Part shown: in pieces, positions 8,006 to 16,433 of the stretch | Position numbering within the stretch: the stretch's first letter is position 1 | Layout: each line of letters opens with the position of its first letter | DNA from: HGM13006 sp963650135 | GTDB taxonomy: Bacteria; Bacillota; Clostridia; Oscillospirales; Oscillospiraceae | DNA: 64,000 nucleotides | Direction of reading: 5' to 3' | Assembly (NCBI GenBank): GCA_963650135.1 | Contig: CAVJLG010000061.1 | Coordinates: 1-64,000 of the forward strand | Position numbers and translations under genes: made by a program | Notes under the pieces: model-generated | Database searches by the model: none | Told to the model about the DNA's origin: nothing | What the model saw: the letters and a program-made list of their open reading frames with translations, nothing else

Positions 8006-8737
8006 TTACTTATGGACAATGTGTTCGTGCGGGAGCGGGCCCCATTTATCGGGATTGCTGCCCTCGTCGGGGTTAAAGGAGGAAATCCGGGCGGGCTCAT
8101 CCGGGGGATAATAGGGGGATGGGGTGCGGCGGCAATCGGGGCACTCCAGGAAGTCCTTGTGATAGGGGGTCCGCAGCCAGCAGATGGGGCGAAGCTTTAG
8201 AATCTTCCATTCGCCGTTCTCCTTGACAAATTCGTTGTCGTATTTACCGGCAATCCAGAAGGCGGTGTCCTTTTTTGTCTTGGTTTCGGGATCGAAGACA
8301 CGGTTGGTGTGGGGGCCGAAAATGTGCCACTGGCCCCAGGCATGGGTGCCGTCCTCGCTGATTTCAATCATAGGAGAGGAAATGGTGAGCATCAGCAGCA
8401 GGAACGCCCGATCCGTATTGGTGTTGGACATTTCCCCAACCTTAGGCGTGGTGTCGATCATGTTGCCGTGTTTATCCATCCGGCGGCCCATGGTGTACCA
8501 GACGCGCTTGACGTGCTCCTGGCCCTTGTATGCGCCGGAGTCCATGATCTCTACTCGCACATCCTCGTTGGTGTGGGTCCAGAGATCGTCCCATACGTCG
8601 GCGATTTTTCCGTTCTCCATATAGAAGATGTAACGGCTCATGAGGTTCTGCACTTCAACGGCGTCGGTGTGGCGGGAAAGGCGAGTCAGTTCCTTTTCCA
8701 GCGCGTCAATTTTTGCAAGCAATGCTTTTTCATCCAT
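8006..8737 (-). CDS. NTF2/SnoaL-like protein with N-terminal coiled coil
   Basis: This 243-residue protein starts with a short heptad-like helix (LLAKIDALEKELTRLSRHTD) followed by a SnoaL-like fold typical of small polyketide cyclases, dehydratases and isomerases (LMSRYIFYMENGKIADVWDDL, later W-x-I-x-L at GEWKILKLRP). The start at 8737 is chosen because GGAGA lies just upstream; an open frame extends 43 codons further but would run through the sigma-54 promoter. It is the first gene of the operon with the amidohydrolase. A related protein is encoded at 11502-12242. The catalytic role is unknown. Confidence 0.75.
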   Translation of the reverse strand: MDEKALLAKIDALEKELTRLSRHTDAVEVQNLMSRYIFYMENGKIADVWDDLWTHTNEDVRVEIMDSGAYKGQEHVKRVWYTMGRRMDKHGNMIDTTPKVGEMSNTNTDRAFLLLMLTISSPMIEISEDGTHAWGQWHIFGPHTNRVFDPETKTKKDTAFWIAGKYDNEFVKENGEWKILKLRPICWLRTPYHKDFLECPDCRRTPSPYYPPDEPARISSFNPDEGSNPDKWGPLPHEHIVHK

Positions 8738-8781
8738 GGTGATAGTCTCCTTTCGGTGTTTCGGTTTCTGCCGGAATACTG

Positions 8782-8797
8782 TGCAAGTATTGTGCCA
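8782..8797 (-). promoter_or_regulatory. Sigma-54 promoter of the NTF2-like/amidohydrolase operon
   Basis: The minus strand reads TGGCAC-AATAC-TTGCA, a full consensus match 45 bases before the start codon at 8737. It stands back to back with the plus-strand promoter at 8814-8829. Confidence 0.9.
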
Positions 8798-8813
8798 ACT
8801 TTCCGGAGCGGGC

Positions 8814-8829
8814 TGGCACGGACATTGCA
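8814..8829 (+). promoter_or_regulatory. Sigma-54 promoter of the solute-binding protein gene
   Basis: The plus strand reads TGGCAC-GGACA-TTGCA, a full consensus match 37 bases before the ATG at 8867. Only 16 bases separate it from the divergent sigma-54 promoter. Confidence 0.9.
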
Positions 8830-8866
8830 AGATATCAGGTATCCAAACCCGAAAGGAGATACTCAA

Positions 8867-10588
8867 ATGAAAAAGAAGTTAGGTTCCCTTGCGCTAATCC
8901 TGTCGATTTTGGCGGGAATCCTGTCCGGATGTGGAAATACACCGACATCCACGGCACAATCCGCGTCGGAAACGGTACAGGCGTCTGAAAATGAGACAGC
9001 CGCTGTATCGCAGCAGGCGCCGGAAGTGTCTGCCACGGAGGCATCTATGGCAAAAGCTTCCGTAGAAGAGGAAACCGTATATGAAAAGGTGCCGGTGGAG
9101 GTACCCTTTGCAGATGGCGAAACCATCCGTATGTTCCTGCTGATTCCGCCGTTTATTTCGGCGCAGCTTAGCAGCACCAACGAACTGACAGTGCTGGGAG
9201 AGCTGGAAAAGCGGACGGGGCTTACCTTTGACATCACCCCCGGAAACTATTTGGACGGCAGCACTGACGTCAATCTCTTGATTGCCTCCGGCGACTATCC
9301 GGATATCATCAACCATGCGGACCTCTATTCCGGCGGCATCGAGGCGGCTATGGAGCACAATATTGTGCTGGATCTCCATGACTACATCATGAACGATATG
9401 CCAAATTTCCTGGCAACCATGAAGCGTTATGATGTAGATGCGCTGAAGCAGATGACCACTGCCAGCGGGCGCATCGGCTATTTTCCTCAGGTGCATATGC
9501 GGCCCTATATCGATAGCTTTGCCATTGGCCTGAATCAGGGCGTAATGGATCAGCTGGAGCTGGACATTCCCAAGACCTTTGACGAGCTCCATGATGTACT
9601 GGTGAAGGTATATGGAGAAACCGGACTCCAGTATGGCCTTTCCAACCAGGGCACCGATGCCGCGTTGATGATGGGCTTTGGCGCACCGGCATTTGGTACC
9701 ACCGGCGCGGGCATTGAGGGCTTCCGTGTGGTGGACGGCACGGTAGAATTCGGCGCGACCACCGATTCTGCCCGGGCGTATTTGGAAACCATGGCCCAGT
9801 GGTTCAGCGAGGGTCTGATCTATTCGGACTTCCTGTCCTACGAGGACTTCCAGCAAACCAATATGGTGGCGGCGGGAACGCTGTTTGGCAACGGCAATGT
9901 CAATGCACAGACCTTGGGCGAGGCTGCCGGAAACGGCATCGATATCACTGCAATTCCCTATCTCACGGAAAAAGAGGGCGACCCCGTTCGGCTCAAGGGC
10001 TCCGGCGAGATTGTGCGCAGTGCGGCATGGTCCGTATCCTCCGGGGCGGATGAGGAGACGGTTTCGCTGATTTGCCAGCTGGTGGACTATATCTTCTCGG
10101 ACGAGGGGACGCTGCTCTTTAATTATGGCGTAGAGGGCCAGGGCTATGAACTGGACGAAAACGGTCAGCCCCAGTGGAGCGACCTGATTATGAACTATGA
10201 GGGCGGCTATACCACGGCGGCGGTGCTCTATGCCACCGCGACCCCCACGGAGTTTATCTGCGGCATTTATGACGACGATAAGTTCAATTTCAGCTATACC
10301 GACAAGCAGCAGGAGTGCCAGGATATCATCAATACCTCCAGCACCGGCGAATGGGATTTTCCCGTGGGCGCGGATGTGGCCATGACCACTGAGGAAGTGG
10401 CAGAGGCAGCGGCGATTTCCGGCGACCTTTCCACCTATGTTTCCGAGACGGCACTGAGCTGGATTTGCGGTCAGCAACCCCTGAACGACGAAACCTGGCA
10501 GTCCTATCTGGAAAAGTGCCGCGCCATGCGTTCGGAGGACCTGACGGAGATTTATCAGACGGTGTATGAGCGGTTTATGGCAGAATGA
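8867..10588 (+). CDS. Extracellular solute-binding lipoprotein (family 1 type)
   Basis: This 573-residue lipoprotein precursor has a charged N-terminus (MKKK), a hydrophobic core and a lipobox ending LSGC with the acylated Cys near residue 24. A Ser/Thr/Glu-rich linker follows, then a large periplasmic-binding-type domain. Length (about 570) and motifs such as GDYPDIINHADLYSGGIE resemble LplA/YtcQ-like binding proteins of oligosaccharide or related ABC importers. It should sit on the outer face of the membrane and deliver a ligand to a permease, but none is encoded in the window. The ATG at 8867 follows AAAGGAGAT; longer in-frame extensions lack a signal. It belongs to the sigma-54 cassette, which suggests its ligand is the substrate or inducer of the neighbouring reductases. 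Confidence 0.9.
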   Translation: MKKKLGSLALILSILAGILSGCGNTPTSTAQSASETVQASENETAAVSQQAPEVSATEASMAKASVEEETVYEKVPVEVPFADGETIRMFLLIPPFISAQLSSTNELTVLGELEKRTGLTFDITPGNYLDGSTDVNLLIASGDYPDIINHADLYSGGIEAAMEHNIVLDLHDYIMNDMPNFLATMKRYDVDALKQMTTASGRIGYFPQVHMRPYIDSFAIGLNQGVMDQLELDIPKTFDELHDVLVKVYGETGLQYGLSNQGTDAALMMGFGAPAFGTTGAGIEGFRVVDGTVEFGATTDSARAYLETMAQWFSEGLIYSDFLSYEDFQQTNMVAAGTLFGNGNVNAQTLGEAAGNGIDITAIPYLTEKEGDPVRLKGSGEIVRSAAWSVSSGADEETVSLICQLVDYIFSDEGTLLFNYGVEGQGYELDENGQPQWSDLIMNYEGGYTTAAVLYATATPTEFICGIYDDDKFNFSYTDKQQECQDIINTSSTGEWDFPVGADVAMTTEEVAEAAAISGDLSTYVSETALSWICGQQPLNDETWQSYLEKCRAMRSEDLTEIYQTVYERFMAE

Positions 10589-10594
10589 GTGCGG

Positions 10595-10623
10595 TTGACG
10601 CATGTTTCGGCATATGATATGAT
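10595..10623 (+). promoter_or_regulatory. Sigma-70 promoter of the HAD gene
   Basis: TTGACG (10595-10600), a 17-base spacer and TATGAT (10618-10623) precede the GTG start at 10647. Confidence 0.65.
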
Positions 10624-10646
10624 AACCCTCGTTTGGAGGGAAGCCT

Positions 10647-11441
10647 GTGAGCGGAAATATCATTCTATTTGATGTGGACGGAACCGTTATTACAGAGGAA
10701 AACTACATTCCACCCTCGACGGTTGCGGCCATTCGCGGGGCGCAGCGGGCGGGAAACCTGTGCTTTGTAAATACGGGCCGCCCATGGTCGCATATTGTGC
10801 CCAGCGTAAGGGAGATTGGCTTTTCCGGCTATATCTGCTCCTGCGGGCAGCATATTGTGATGGACGATCAAGTGGTGTTTCATACCGGCTTCGATGCCGC
10901 GGCGTCCCGGGCAATTATACGGGAGCTAACGGCCTGCGGCCTAGAGGCAGTGTTTGAGTCTGAGGCGGGCGTGCGGTTTTTAACCGACGGGCAGCCCAAT
11001 CCGGATCGGGAAAAGAGCATGCGCCATTACCGGGAATTGGGCTTTCCCACCGAATTGTCGCCGGAGGAAGACGGCTACTGCTTCGATAAGTTCTGCATTT
11101 GGCCCCGGCCTAATTGCGATTTACTCCGGTTCTTAGGGTACATTGCGCCGCTGTGTGAAGTCATCTTCCGAGAGAACGACCTCATTGAGTTGGTGAAAAA
11201 GGGCTGCTCGAAAAAGACGGGAATTCAGTATATACTGGAGAAAACCGGCGTTTCCCCGGACCGGTGCTATGCCCTGGGGGACAGTACCAATGATTTGCCC
11301 ATGTTTGAATGTGTGGGCCATAGCATCGTAATGGGCAATGCCCCGGACGAGGTGAAGCGGCACGGGGAGTTTGTCACGGCGAATCTGATGGACGATGGAG
11401 TGGCATTGGCGCTTTCCCACTACGGGCTCACGGCAACGTAA
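10647..11441 (+). CDS. HAD-superfamily (Cof-type) hydrolase
   Basis: This 264-residue phosphatase-like protein carries HAD motif I FDVDGT (7-12) with both Asp residues, a Lys in the C2 cap region, and motif IV near GDSTNDLPM. The Cof/YbiV subfamily dephosphorylates sugar phosphates and cofactors such as FMN or PLP precursors. It starts with GTG after GGAGGG and has its own promoter just after the solute-binding gene, so it is probably not part of the sigma-54 unit. The true substrate is not predictable from sequence. Confidence 0.88.
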   Translation: MSGNIILFDVDGTVITEENYIPPSTVAAIRGAQRAGNLCFVNTGRPWSHIVPSVREIGFSGYICSCGQHIVMDDQVVFHTGFDAAASRAIIRELTACGLEAVFESEAGVRFLTDGQPNPDREKSMRHYRELGFPTELSPEEDGYCFDKFCIWPRPNCDLLRFLGYIAPLCEVIFRENDLIELVKKGCSKKTGIQYILEKTGVSPDRCYALGDSTNDLPMFECVGHSIVMGNAPDEVKRHGEFVTANLMDDGVALALSHYGLTAT

Positions 11442-11454
11442 TTTCATAGAAGAA

Positions 11455-11496
11455 ACCGGCACAGCAATCGAGCTACAATGCGATTGCTGTGCCGGT
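11455..11496. terminator. Bidirectional terminator between convergent genes
   Basis: Perfect 16-bp arms (11455-11470 and 11481-11496) with a 10-base loop lie between the HAD gene and the end of the pentose operon. T-rich tracts follow on both strands. Confidence 0.85.
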
Positions 11497-11501
11497 ATGT
11501 T

Positions 11502-12242
11502 TTATGACGAGGTTTTATCAGAGAGAAAGTCGGGAGCCTTGCCGGGCTTACAATCCGTTGTATACTGCCAGTGATAGGTGGAGGCGGAGTTGGGCAGGTT
11601 TTCGCCGTGGGCCTCTTCCGGCAGCCCGTCCGGAGTGACGAACAGGCTCTCCAGCCACATGCCGTCGGTGACCTTCCGCGCCTGGGCATACTGTACCCAA
11701 TCCTGGGTCCAGGGGCAGCGGAAATATTCGATGACATGGAGATGCTGAATCTTCCAGCTGCCGTTTTCACGGCAAAAGTCCACTTCGTAGCGCTGGAGCA
11801 TTACTTCGGCCCGATAGCGCTTTCCGTCGCCGGTTTCGCTGGAGTATAGCACCCGGCGATTGGATTCCTCTGCAACGGGGACGGGGCCAAGGTCACCGGA
11901 ATCCGTCTCGGTGGCATAGGCGGTCCAGCTGCCCTTTGCAGTGGTGCCGTCCTCTGCGACAAGAATGGCGGGAGATGAGAAGGAAAGGGTGTTCAGCCGC
12001 CCGGGATAGGCCTCATTGGAATAAAACGTTTCGATCTGCCAGCGGCGCTGATAGAGTCCGGATGCGCCGAACTCCAGGGAAATATCCTCTGCGGCGCTGA
12101 ATAGCTCGTTCATAATGCGCGTTCCGCAGTTGGCACCATAATAAACGGCATAGCGGCCCATAAGCTCCGTGATTTCGGCCTTTGCCTGGAGGGCGGATAC
12201 CTGATGCTCCAATGCAGAAAGGCGCTGTTCTATTGTTTGCAT
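11502..12242 (-). CDS. NTF2/SnoaL-like protein, last gene of the pentose operon
   Basis: This 246-residue protein has an N-terminal coiled-coil helix (RLSALEHQVSALQAKAEI) followed by a SnoaL-like domain (ELMGRYAVYYGANCGTR). It is similar in layout to the protein encoded at 8006-8737. It starts 3 bases after the propeller gene stop with its own GGAGGTG site and ends the LacI-controlled operon. A role in sugar chemistry, for example isomerisation, is possible but unproven. Confidence 0.7.
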   Translation of the reverse strand: MQTIEQRLSALEHQVSALQAKAEITELMGRYAVYYGANCGTRIMNELFSAAEDISLEFGASGLYQRRWQIETFYSNEAYPGRLNTLSFSSPAILVAEDGTTAKGSWTAYATETDSGDLGPVPVAEESNRRVLYSSETGDGKRYRAEVMLQRYEVDFCRENGSWKIQHLHVIEYFRCPWTQDWVQYAQARKVTDGMWLESLFVTPDGLPEEAHGENLPNSASTYHWQYTTDCKPGKAPDFLSDKTSS

Positions 12243-12245
12243 CGC

Positions 12246-13280
12246 TTACACCTCCGAACTGACTGCAACCGCGGCGGGCGAGGGAACATGGACCGGCTCG
12301 CCCAGCGGAATCAATGTTTTGTTTTCATCGTCCAGCTTTAGAACGACCACCTCATCGGAATGCTGCATGGCCACAACCACAAGCTTGCCGTCCCGGGAGA
12401 TGTGGAAGTCTCTTGGCCCGTTGCCGGGAATGACCACAAGCCGCTCGAAGGTCAATTTTCCATCGGCTGCCCGGGAGAAAATCGTCAGGGAGTTGCTGGG
12501 GCGGTTTGCTGCCAGCACCAGACGCTGGTCCGGGGTAACGCGAATGGTGCTGGTGGCGGGCATGGTACGGTGGGCCTCGTCCATGACCTCAATGGTCTGA
12601 ACATGGCGCAGGGTGCCGTCCTCGTGCAGGTGATTTTCCAGCACAAAGATCAAATCGGGCCCCTGGAGCATGGCGTAAATGGTGTTGTCCGTAACGGCCA
12701 GATATCTGGGGAAAGCGCGCTCCGGGAACTGGGACGAGGTCACCCGGGAGCCGTCTGCCGTGCGATAGACGACCACTGCGGTTTCTGCCAGCGAAATGAC
12801 CGCCACAAAATCCTCGTCGATGGGGGCGATGCAGTGGAGGGCCTGCCAACCGCTGGGGGGCGGCGCAATGCTGAGACTTGCGGGCTGTAGGGAACCGTCC
12901 TGATTCAGGGGCCAGGCGTTCCAGGTGCCCACATAAAAGTCACAGCCATAGGCATAGCGCTTGGCCTGATCCACCGCAACACAGCAGGTGCGCTGACCGG
13001 AACTGTGCTGACCGTTTAAACGTTCCAGGCTGCCATCGGGCGCAATTTGATAGGCGGTTACGCCGCCGGAGGCAAAGCCGTCAAAGGTCATGCCCTCTGA
13101 AGCGGCGTAGAGATTGTGCTGATCTGCACTGAGGGCAAGGCTGCCGGTGTTGTAGACTTGCGTCGTGGATACGACCTTTGAAACGCCGGAATTTGCGTCG
13201 ATTTCAATGGTGTAGATGCCCTGGCTGCCCCGAACGGAGTTGGTGCCAATCCAGGCATAGTATTTGCTTTGATGATCCAT
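12246..13280 (-). CDS. Lactonase-type seven-bladed beta-propeller protein
   Basis: This 344-residue protein has the repeat pattern of the 6-phosphogluconolactonase/3-carboxymuconate cyclase propeller family. Examples are GSLALSADQHNLYAASEG, a Gly-rich NGPRDFHISRDGK blade and a closing SPAAVAVS. No signal peptide is seen, so it should be cytoplasmic. In a sugar operon it may hydrolyse a sugar lactone, supplying or removing an aldonolactone. It lies 34 bases downstream of the yhcH-like gene. The catalytic residues of this family are poorly defined, so the activity is inferred from fold and context. Confidence 0.75.
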   Translation of the reverse strand: MDHQSKYYAWIGTNSVRGSQGIYTIEIDANSGVSKVVSTTQVYNTGSLALSADQHNLYAASEGMTFDGFASGGVTAYQIAPDGSLERLNGQHSSGQRTCCVAVDQAKRYAYGCDFYVGTWNAWPLNQDGSLQPASLSIAPPPSGWQALHCIAPIDEDFVAVISLAETAVVVYRTADGSRVTSSQFPERAFPRYLAVTDNTIYAMLQGPDLIFVLENHLHEDGTLRHVQTIEVMDEAHRTMPATSTIRVTPDQRLVLAANRPSNSLTIFSRAADGKLTFERLVVIPGNGPRDFHISRDGKLVVVAMQHSDEVVVLKLDDENKTLIPLGEPVHVPSPAAVAVSSEV

Positions 13281-13314
13281 AGGACTTCTCCTTCCAAAAG
13301 GGGTTATGGGGCTA

Positions 13315-13779
13315 TTATTCCTGAAGCAGGCTTACGTCTACCTTTACCACGCACTTCCGAATGGTTTCCACAGTCTGGACGCACAGGTCCGGACGGTGCA
13401 CATCCGTGGGAAAGAAGATGGCAAAGTGGTTCGGGCGGCCAATGAGAAAGGACTCGTCGGCTTCCGTTTCATAATACCAGACGTCGTTTTCCGGATGCGC
13501 CTCGGTTACCACCGAAGCTGCCGACAGTGGGAACGTACCAAACCGTGTGGGGCGCTGAGGCCAATACTGCACGTCGATATAGGTTTTGTGGGCCTCGGGC
13601 TTTACGTTCTCCGTCTGAGACAGCTGCACATCCACCACCACGGCGAACATCTTGTCCCCTTGAATCGGATATTTTCCCGGGGCCATATTCGCCACATCGT
13701 GTTCCTTTAAAAATGCAAGCGCCTGCTGAATGGCGCGGGGATAAATGCGAAGATCGGTGTCCATTCCGGCATAAATCAT
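13315..13779 (-). CDS. YhcH/YjgK/YiaL family protein
   Basis: This 154-residue single-domain protein matches the YhcH cupin-like family: KTYIDVQYW in the middle, FAIFFPTDVHRPDL with conserved His, and a terminal VVKVDV strand. Members are found in operons for sialic acid, ascorbate and L-xylulose-type sugars and are thought to be sugar anomerases or isomerases binding a metal through His residues. Its presence supports a pentose or hexuronate route. RBS AAAGGAG. Confidence 0.88.
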   Translation of the reverse strand: MIYAGMDTDLRIYPRAIQQALAFLKEHDVANMAPGKYPIQGDKMFAVVVDVQLSQTENVKPEAHKTYIDVQYWPQRPTRFGTFPLSAASVVTEAHPENDVWYYETEADESFLIGRPNHFAIFFPTDVHRPDLCVQTVETIRKCVVKVDVSLLQE

Positions 13780-13802
13780 AGCGGATTCTCCTTTCGATGC
13801 AG

Positions 13803-14495
13803 TTACTTTGCCTGACCGTAATAGGCGCCGGCTCCGTGCTTGCGATAATAGTGCTTGTCGATTTGCGCCTTGGGGGCAGGTGTGGCGTTGGGATTCAGGC
13901 GCTCACACTGGGCGGCCATTTCTGCAACGGTTTCCAGGCATACGGCGTTGTGGACTGCCGATGCCGCGTCCCCGCCCCAGGTAAAGGGGCCGTGATGGCT
14001 GACCAGTACCCCAGGCACGGCGTTGGGATCGAGCTGGGCAAAGGTTTCGGCAATTACAAGCCCGGTGGCGCGCTCATAGCCTGCGTCGATTTCCTCGGGG
14101 GTTAAGTCCCGGGTGCAGGGAATTTCGCCGTGGAAATAGTCTGCGTGGGTGGTGCCGTAGCAGGGGATGGAGCGGGAGGCCTGGGCCCATGCGGCGGCCC
14201 ATTTGGAATGGGTGTGTACAATGCCGCCGATATCCGGAAAGGCCTTGTATAGCTCCACATGGGTGGGAGTATCGGAGGAGGGACGCAGAGTGCCTTCCAC
14301 CACGTTGCCGGAAAGGTCCACCACCACCATGTCCTCGGGCTTCATGATCTCATAATCCACGCCGGAGGGCTTAATGACCACCAGGCCAAGCTCCCGGGAG
14401 ATGGCGCTGACATTGCCCCAGGTGAAGGTGACAAGCCTATATTTGGGAAGAAGCATATTGGCTTCATAAACGTCTTTTTTCAGTGCTTCCAGCAT
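13803..14495 (-). CDS. araD: L-ribulose-5-phosphate 4-epimerase
   Basis: This 230-residue class II aldolase/epimerase converts L-ribulose-5-phosphate to D-xylulose-5-phosphate. It has the zinc-binding HTHSKWA motif (His near 95 and 97), a third His in LVSHHGPF, and signatures GNVSAI and KPSGVDY near the N-terminus and PSSDTPTH for phosphate binding. Length is normal for AraD/UlaF/SgbE. It lies with a LyxK-like kinase and UlaE-like 3-epimerase, completing the route from L-xylulose to the pentose phosphate pathway. RBS AAAGGAG. Confidence 0.93.
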   Translation of the reverse strand: MLEALKKDVYEANMLLPKYRLVTFTWGNVSAISRELGLVVIKPSGVDYEIMKPEDMVVVDLSGNVVEGTLRPSSDTPTHVELYKAFPDIGGIVHTHSKWAAAWAQASRSIPCYGTTHADYFHGEIPCTRDLTPEEIDAGYERATGLVIAETFAQLDPNAVPGVLVSHHGPFTWGGDAASAVHNAVCLETVAEMAAQCERLNPNATPAPKAQIDKHYYRKHGAGAYYGQAK

Positions 14496-14510
14496 ATGAT
14501 CTGCTCCTTT

Positions 14511-15569
14511 TTAACCGTTTTCGGGTTCCAGAATGTACATGGCGATTTCGTCGATTTCTCGATTGGCGGAAATCAGGATGTCCTTCCCGTCCTTCTGATA
14601 GACCATCACATTGGCAGAGCCCACGTCGTGGTCAATGCAGGCTGCTTCATAGGTCTGGGCTGCGGGATTCCAGGTAAACGCCAGCAAATCCCGATCGCCG
14701 CCCCGCTGCCCCACCACCAGTGTAGGGGTTCCACAGAGGGTGCCGCCGAAGAAGCCATGGCAGAAGGGAAACTCCTTGTCGTATTCAAACACCTTTTGAT
14801 AGCCCGCGGCACTATTGTGATAAATGCGAATCGTTTCGCCGTGGAAGGGGGCAATGGCACCCAGCTCCAGCTGTCCGTCACCGTCGAAATCCACCAGCAC
14901 CGCATCGCTGGAGGGATCGGTGGTGAGCGCTTCAATGGTCCATGCGCCACCGGCTGCTTCCGGCAGGGTGAACCGATGAATGCCCAGGTCGGAGGAGATC
15001 ACACAGGTGGGAACGCCGTGGTCCATCACCCGATAGTATCCATGATTCCGGGGCATACCTGCCTGAAGCAAGGTCAGAGGCAGCTGGTGATCCGCATCAA
15101 AGCCGCTTAGATCCTCCGGCAGAACCGCCGTATATACGTTGCCGGGGAAGCGCCAATCGTTGTCGTATTCCTGACCGGATTTGAGCTGGCAGGCCACAAG
15201 ATACCGTACACCGCCGCGCTCCAAAATATCGATGCGATGGACATAGGGCAGCGCCGTAAGGGTGCGAATTTCCCAACGACCGGGAGCGGTGGGGGTGACA
15301 ATGGAGATCACCGCCTCGGCGGCATCGTTAAAGGAAAAGAATTTGTGGGTGGTTAAAAACTGCCCATCTGTGCCGGGTACATAGACCATGCTCATAACGC
15401 CGCCGGGCTTTTCCCAGACCACATCCTTCTGATTGCCCGCCTGATCGAACAAAAGGCAGGGCTTGGCCAGCTCGGAGGCCACCAGAAAATGCGGTGTCCC
15501 CTGATAGGTGATGGGCGCGAGGGCATAGGCCTTTTCCAGGTGCCCGAGAATCTTCTTTGTTACCTTCAT
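14511..15569 (-). CDS. FG-GAP/VCBS-like beta-propeller protein of unknown function
   Basis: This 352-residue protein has repeats typical of FG-GAP propellers: a calcium-loop-like DFDGDGQLELGAI, repeated hydrophobic beta strands ending in Gly, and PTLVVGQRGGDRDLLAF. No signal peptide is visible, so it would be cytoplasmic, unlike most integrin-type propellers. It is translated between the 3-epimerase and the 4-epimerase genes with short gaps, which suggests a role in the same pathway, such as a sugar lactonase or mutarotase-like activity, but no catalytic motif is recognised. Confidence 0.6.
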   Translation of the reverse strand: MKVTKKILGHLEKAYALAPITYQGTPHFLVASELAKPCLLFDQAGNQKDVVWEKPGGVMSMVYVPGTDGQFLTTHKFFSFNDAAEAVISIVTPTAPGRWEIRTLTALPYVHRIDILERGGVRYLVACQLKSGQEYDNDWRFPGNVYTAVLPEDLSGFDADHQLPLTLLQAGMPRNHGYYRVMDHGVPTCVISSDLGIHRFTLPEAAGGAWTIEALTTDPSSDAVLVDFDGDGQLELGAIAPFHGETIRIYHNSAAGYQKVFEYDKEFPFCHGFFGGTLCGTPTLVVGQRGGDRDLLAFTWNPAAQTYEAACIDHDVGSANVMVYQKDGKDILISANREIDEIAMYILEPENG

Positions 15570-15573
15570 GGAT

Positions 15574-16419
15574 TTATGCCTCCTGCTGATCGAGAATGCG
15601 GGACATCATCTGATTGGCGGCAAGAATATCCGCTTCCCAGCTGTCATTTCCCACATACCACATTTCCGTTACATACCGGCGGATGCCAAGGCTCCAGGCC
15701 CGGGTAATGCCTGCTTCAAAATTCACATGGCCGGTGCCGAAGGGAACTTCCCGGAATACGCCGGGCACGGTTTCCTTTAAATGCATGGCCATCAGGTGGC
15801 CCTTTCCGGTGTCCAAATCCCTCAGCACACTGGTGTCGTATTGTACCGCTGCATTGGTGAGATTTCCGAGGTCCGGGTATACGCCCAGCCAGGGACTATT
15901 GATCCCGGATACATATTCCATTGCTTTGCCAACGGTGTTCATAAACTCCGTTTCCATGGTTTCAAAGCCCAGGGAAATCCCCATGGTAGCGGCCATATCT
16001 ACAGCCTGCTTGAGATGCACGGCAAAGCGCTGCCGGGTGATGTGGTCGCCGGTTTCATAGTAAACGTCATAGCCTGCCAGCTGAATGATGCGAATGCCCA
16101 AATCCGCTGCCAGCAAAATGGCCTTCTCCATAATCTCCATGCTGCGGGCGCAGATGGCCGGGTCATGGCTGCCAAAGGGGTATTTTCGATGGCCGGAGAG
16201 GCACATGCTGCGGATGGGAACACCGATTTCTTGCATCAGGGCTACCAGCTCGGCCCGTTCCTCGGCGGTCCAGTCCAGCCGCGCCAGCTTTGCGTCGGTT
16301 TCGTCGATGCTGATTTCTACAAAGTCAAACCCGGCGGCTTTGGCACATTGCAGCTTTTCCCGCCAGGTCAGGGTGCCCGGCATGGCCTTTTCATACAGTC
16401 CTATCTGATATGGTTTCAT
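15574..16419 (-). CDS. ulaE: L-ribulose-5-phosphate 3-epimerase (UlaE/SgbU-like)
   Basis: This 281-residue xylose-isomerase-type TIM barrel converts L-xylulose-5-phosphate to L-ribulose-5-phosphate. It matches the UlaE family by its opening YEKAMPGTLTWREKLQCAK, the strand DFVEISIDE, RSMCLSGHRKYPFGS, and the metal-binding Glu, Asp and His in GFETMETEF, GVYPDLGN and KETVPGVFREVPFGTGHV. It sits between the kinase and the FG-GAP-like gene, 14 bases from the kinase. RBS AGGAGG. Confidence 0.93.
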   Translation of the reverse strand: MKPYQIGLYEKAMPGTLTWREKLQCAKAAGFDFVEISIDETDAKLARLDWTAEERAELVALMQEIGVPIRSMCLSGHRKYPFGSHDPAICARSMEIMEKAILLAADLGIRIIQLAGYDVYYETGDHITRQRFAVHLKQAVDMAATMGISLGFETMETEFMNTVGKAMEYVSGINSPWLGVYPDLGNLTNAAVQYDTSVLRDLDTGKGHLMAMHLKETVPGVFREVPFGTGHVNFEAGITRAWSLGIRRYVTEMWYVGNDSWEADILAANQMMSRILDQQEA

Positions 16420-16433
16420 GGATATCCTCCTGG

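Noticed and set aside
8894..10663. 589-codon minus-strand frame opposite the solute-binding gene
   Set aside because: It lies entirely over a lipoprotein gene with a clear signal peptide and promoter and shows no recognisable domain.
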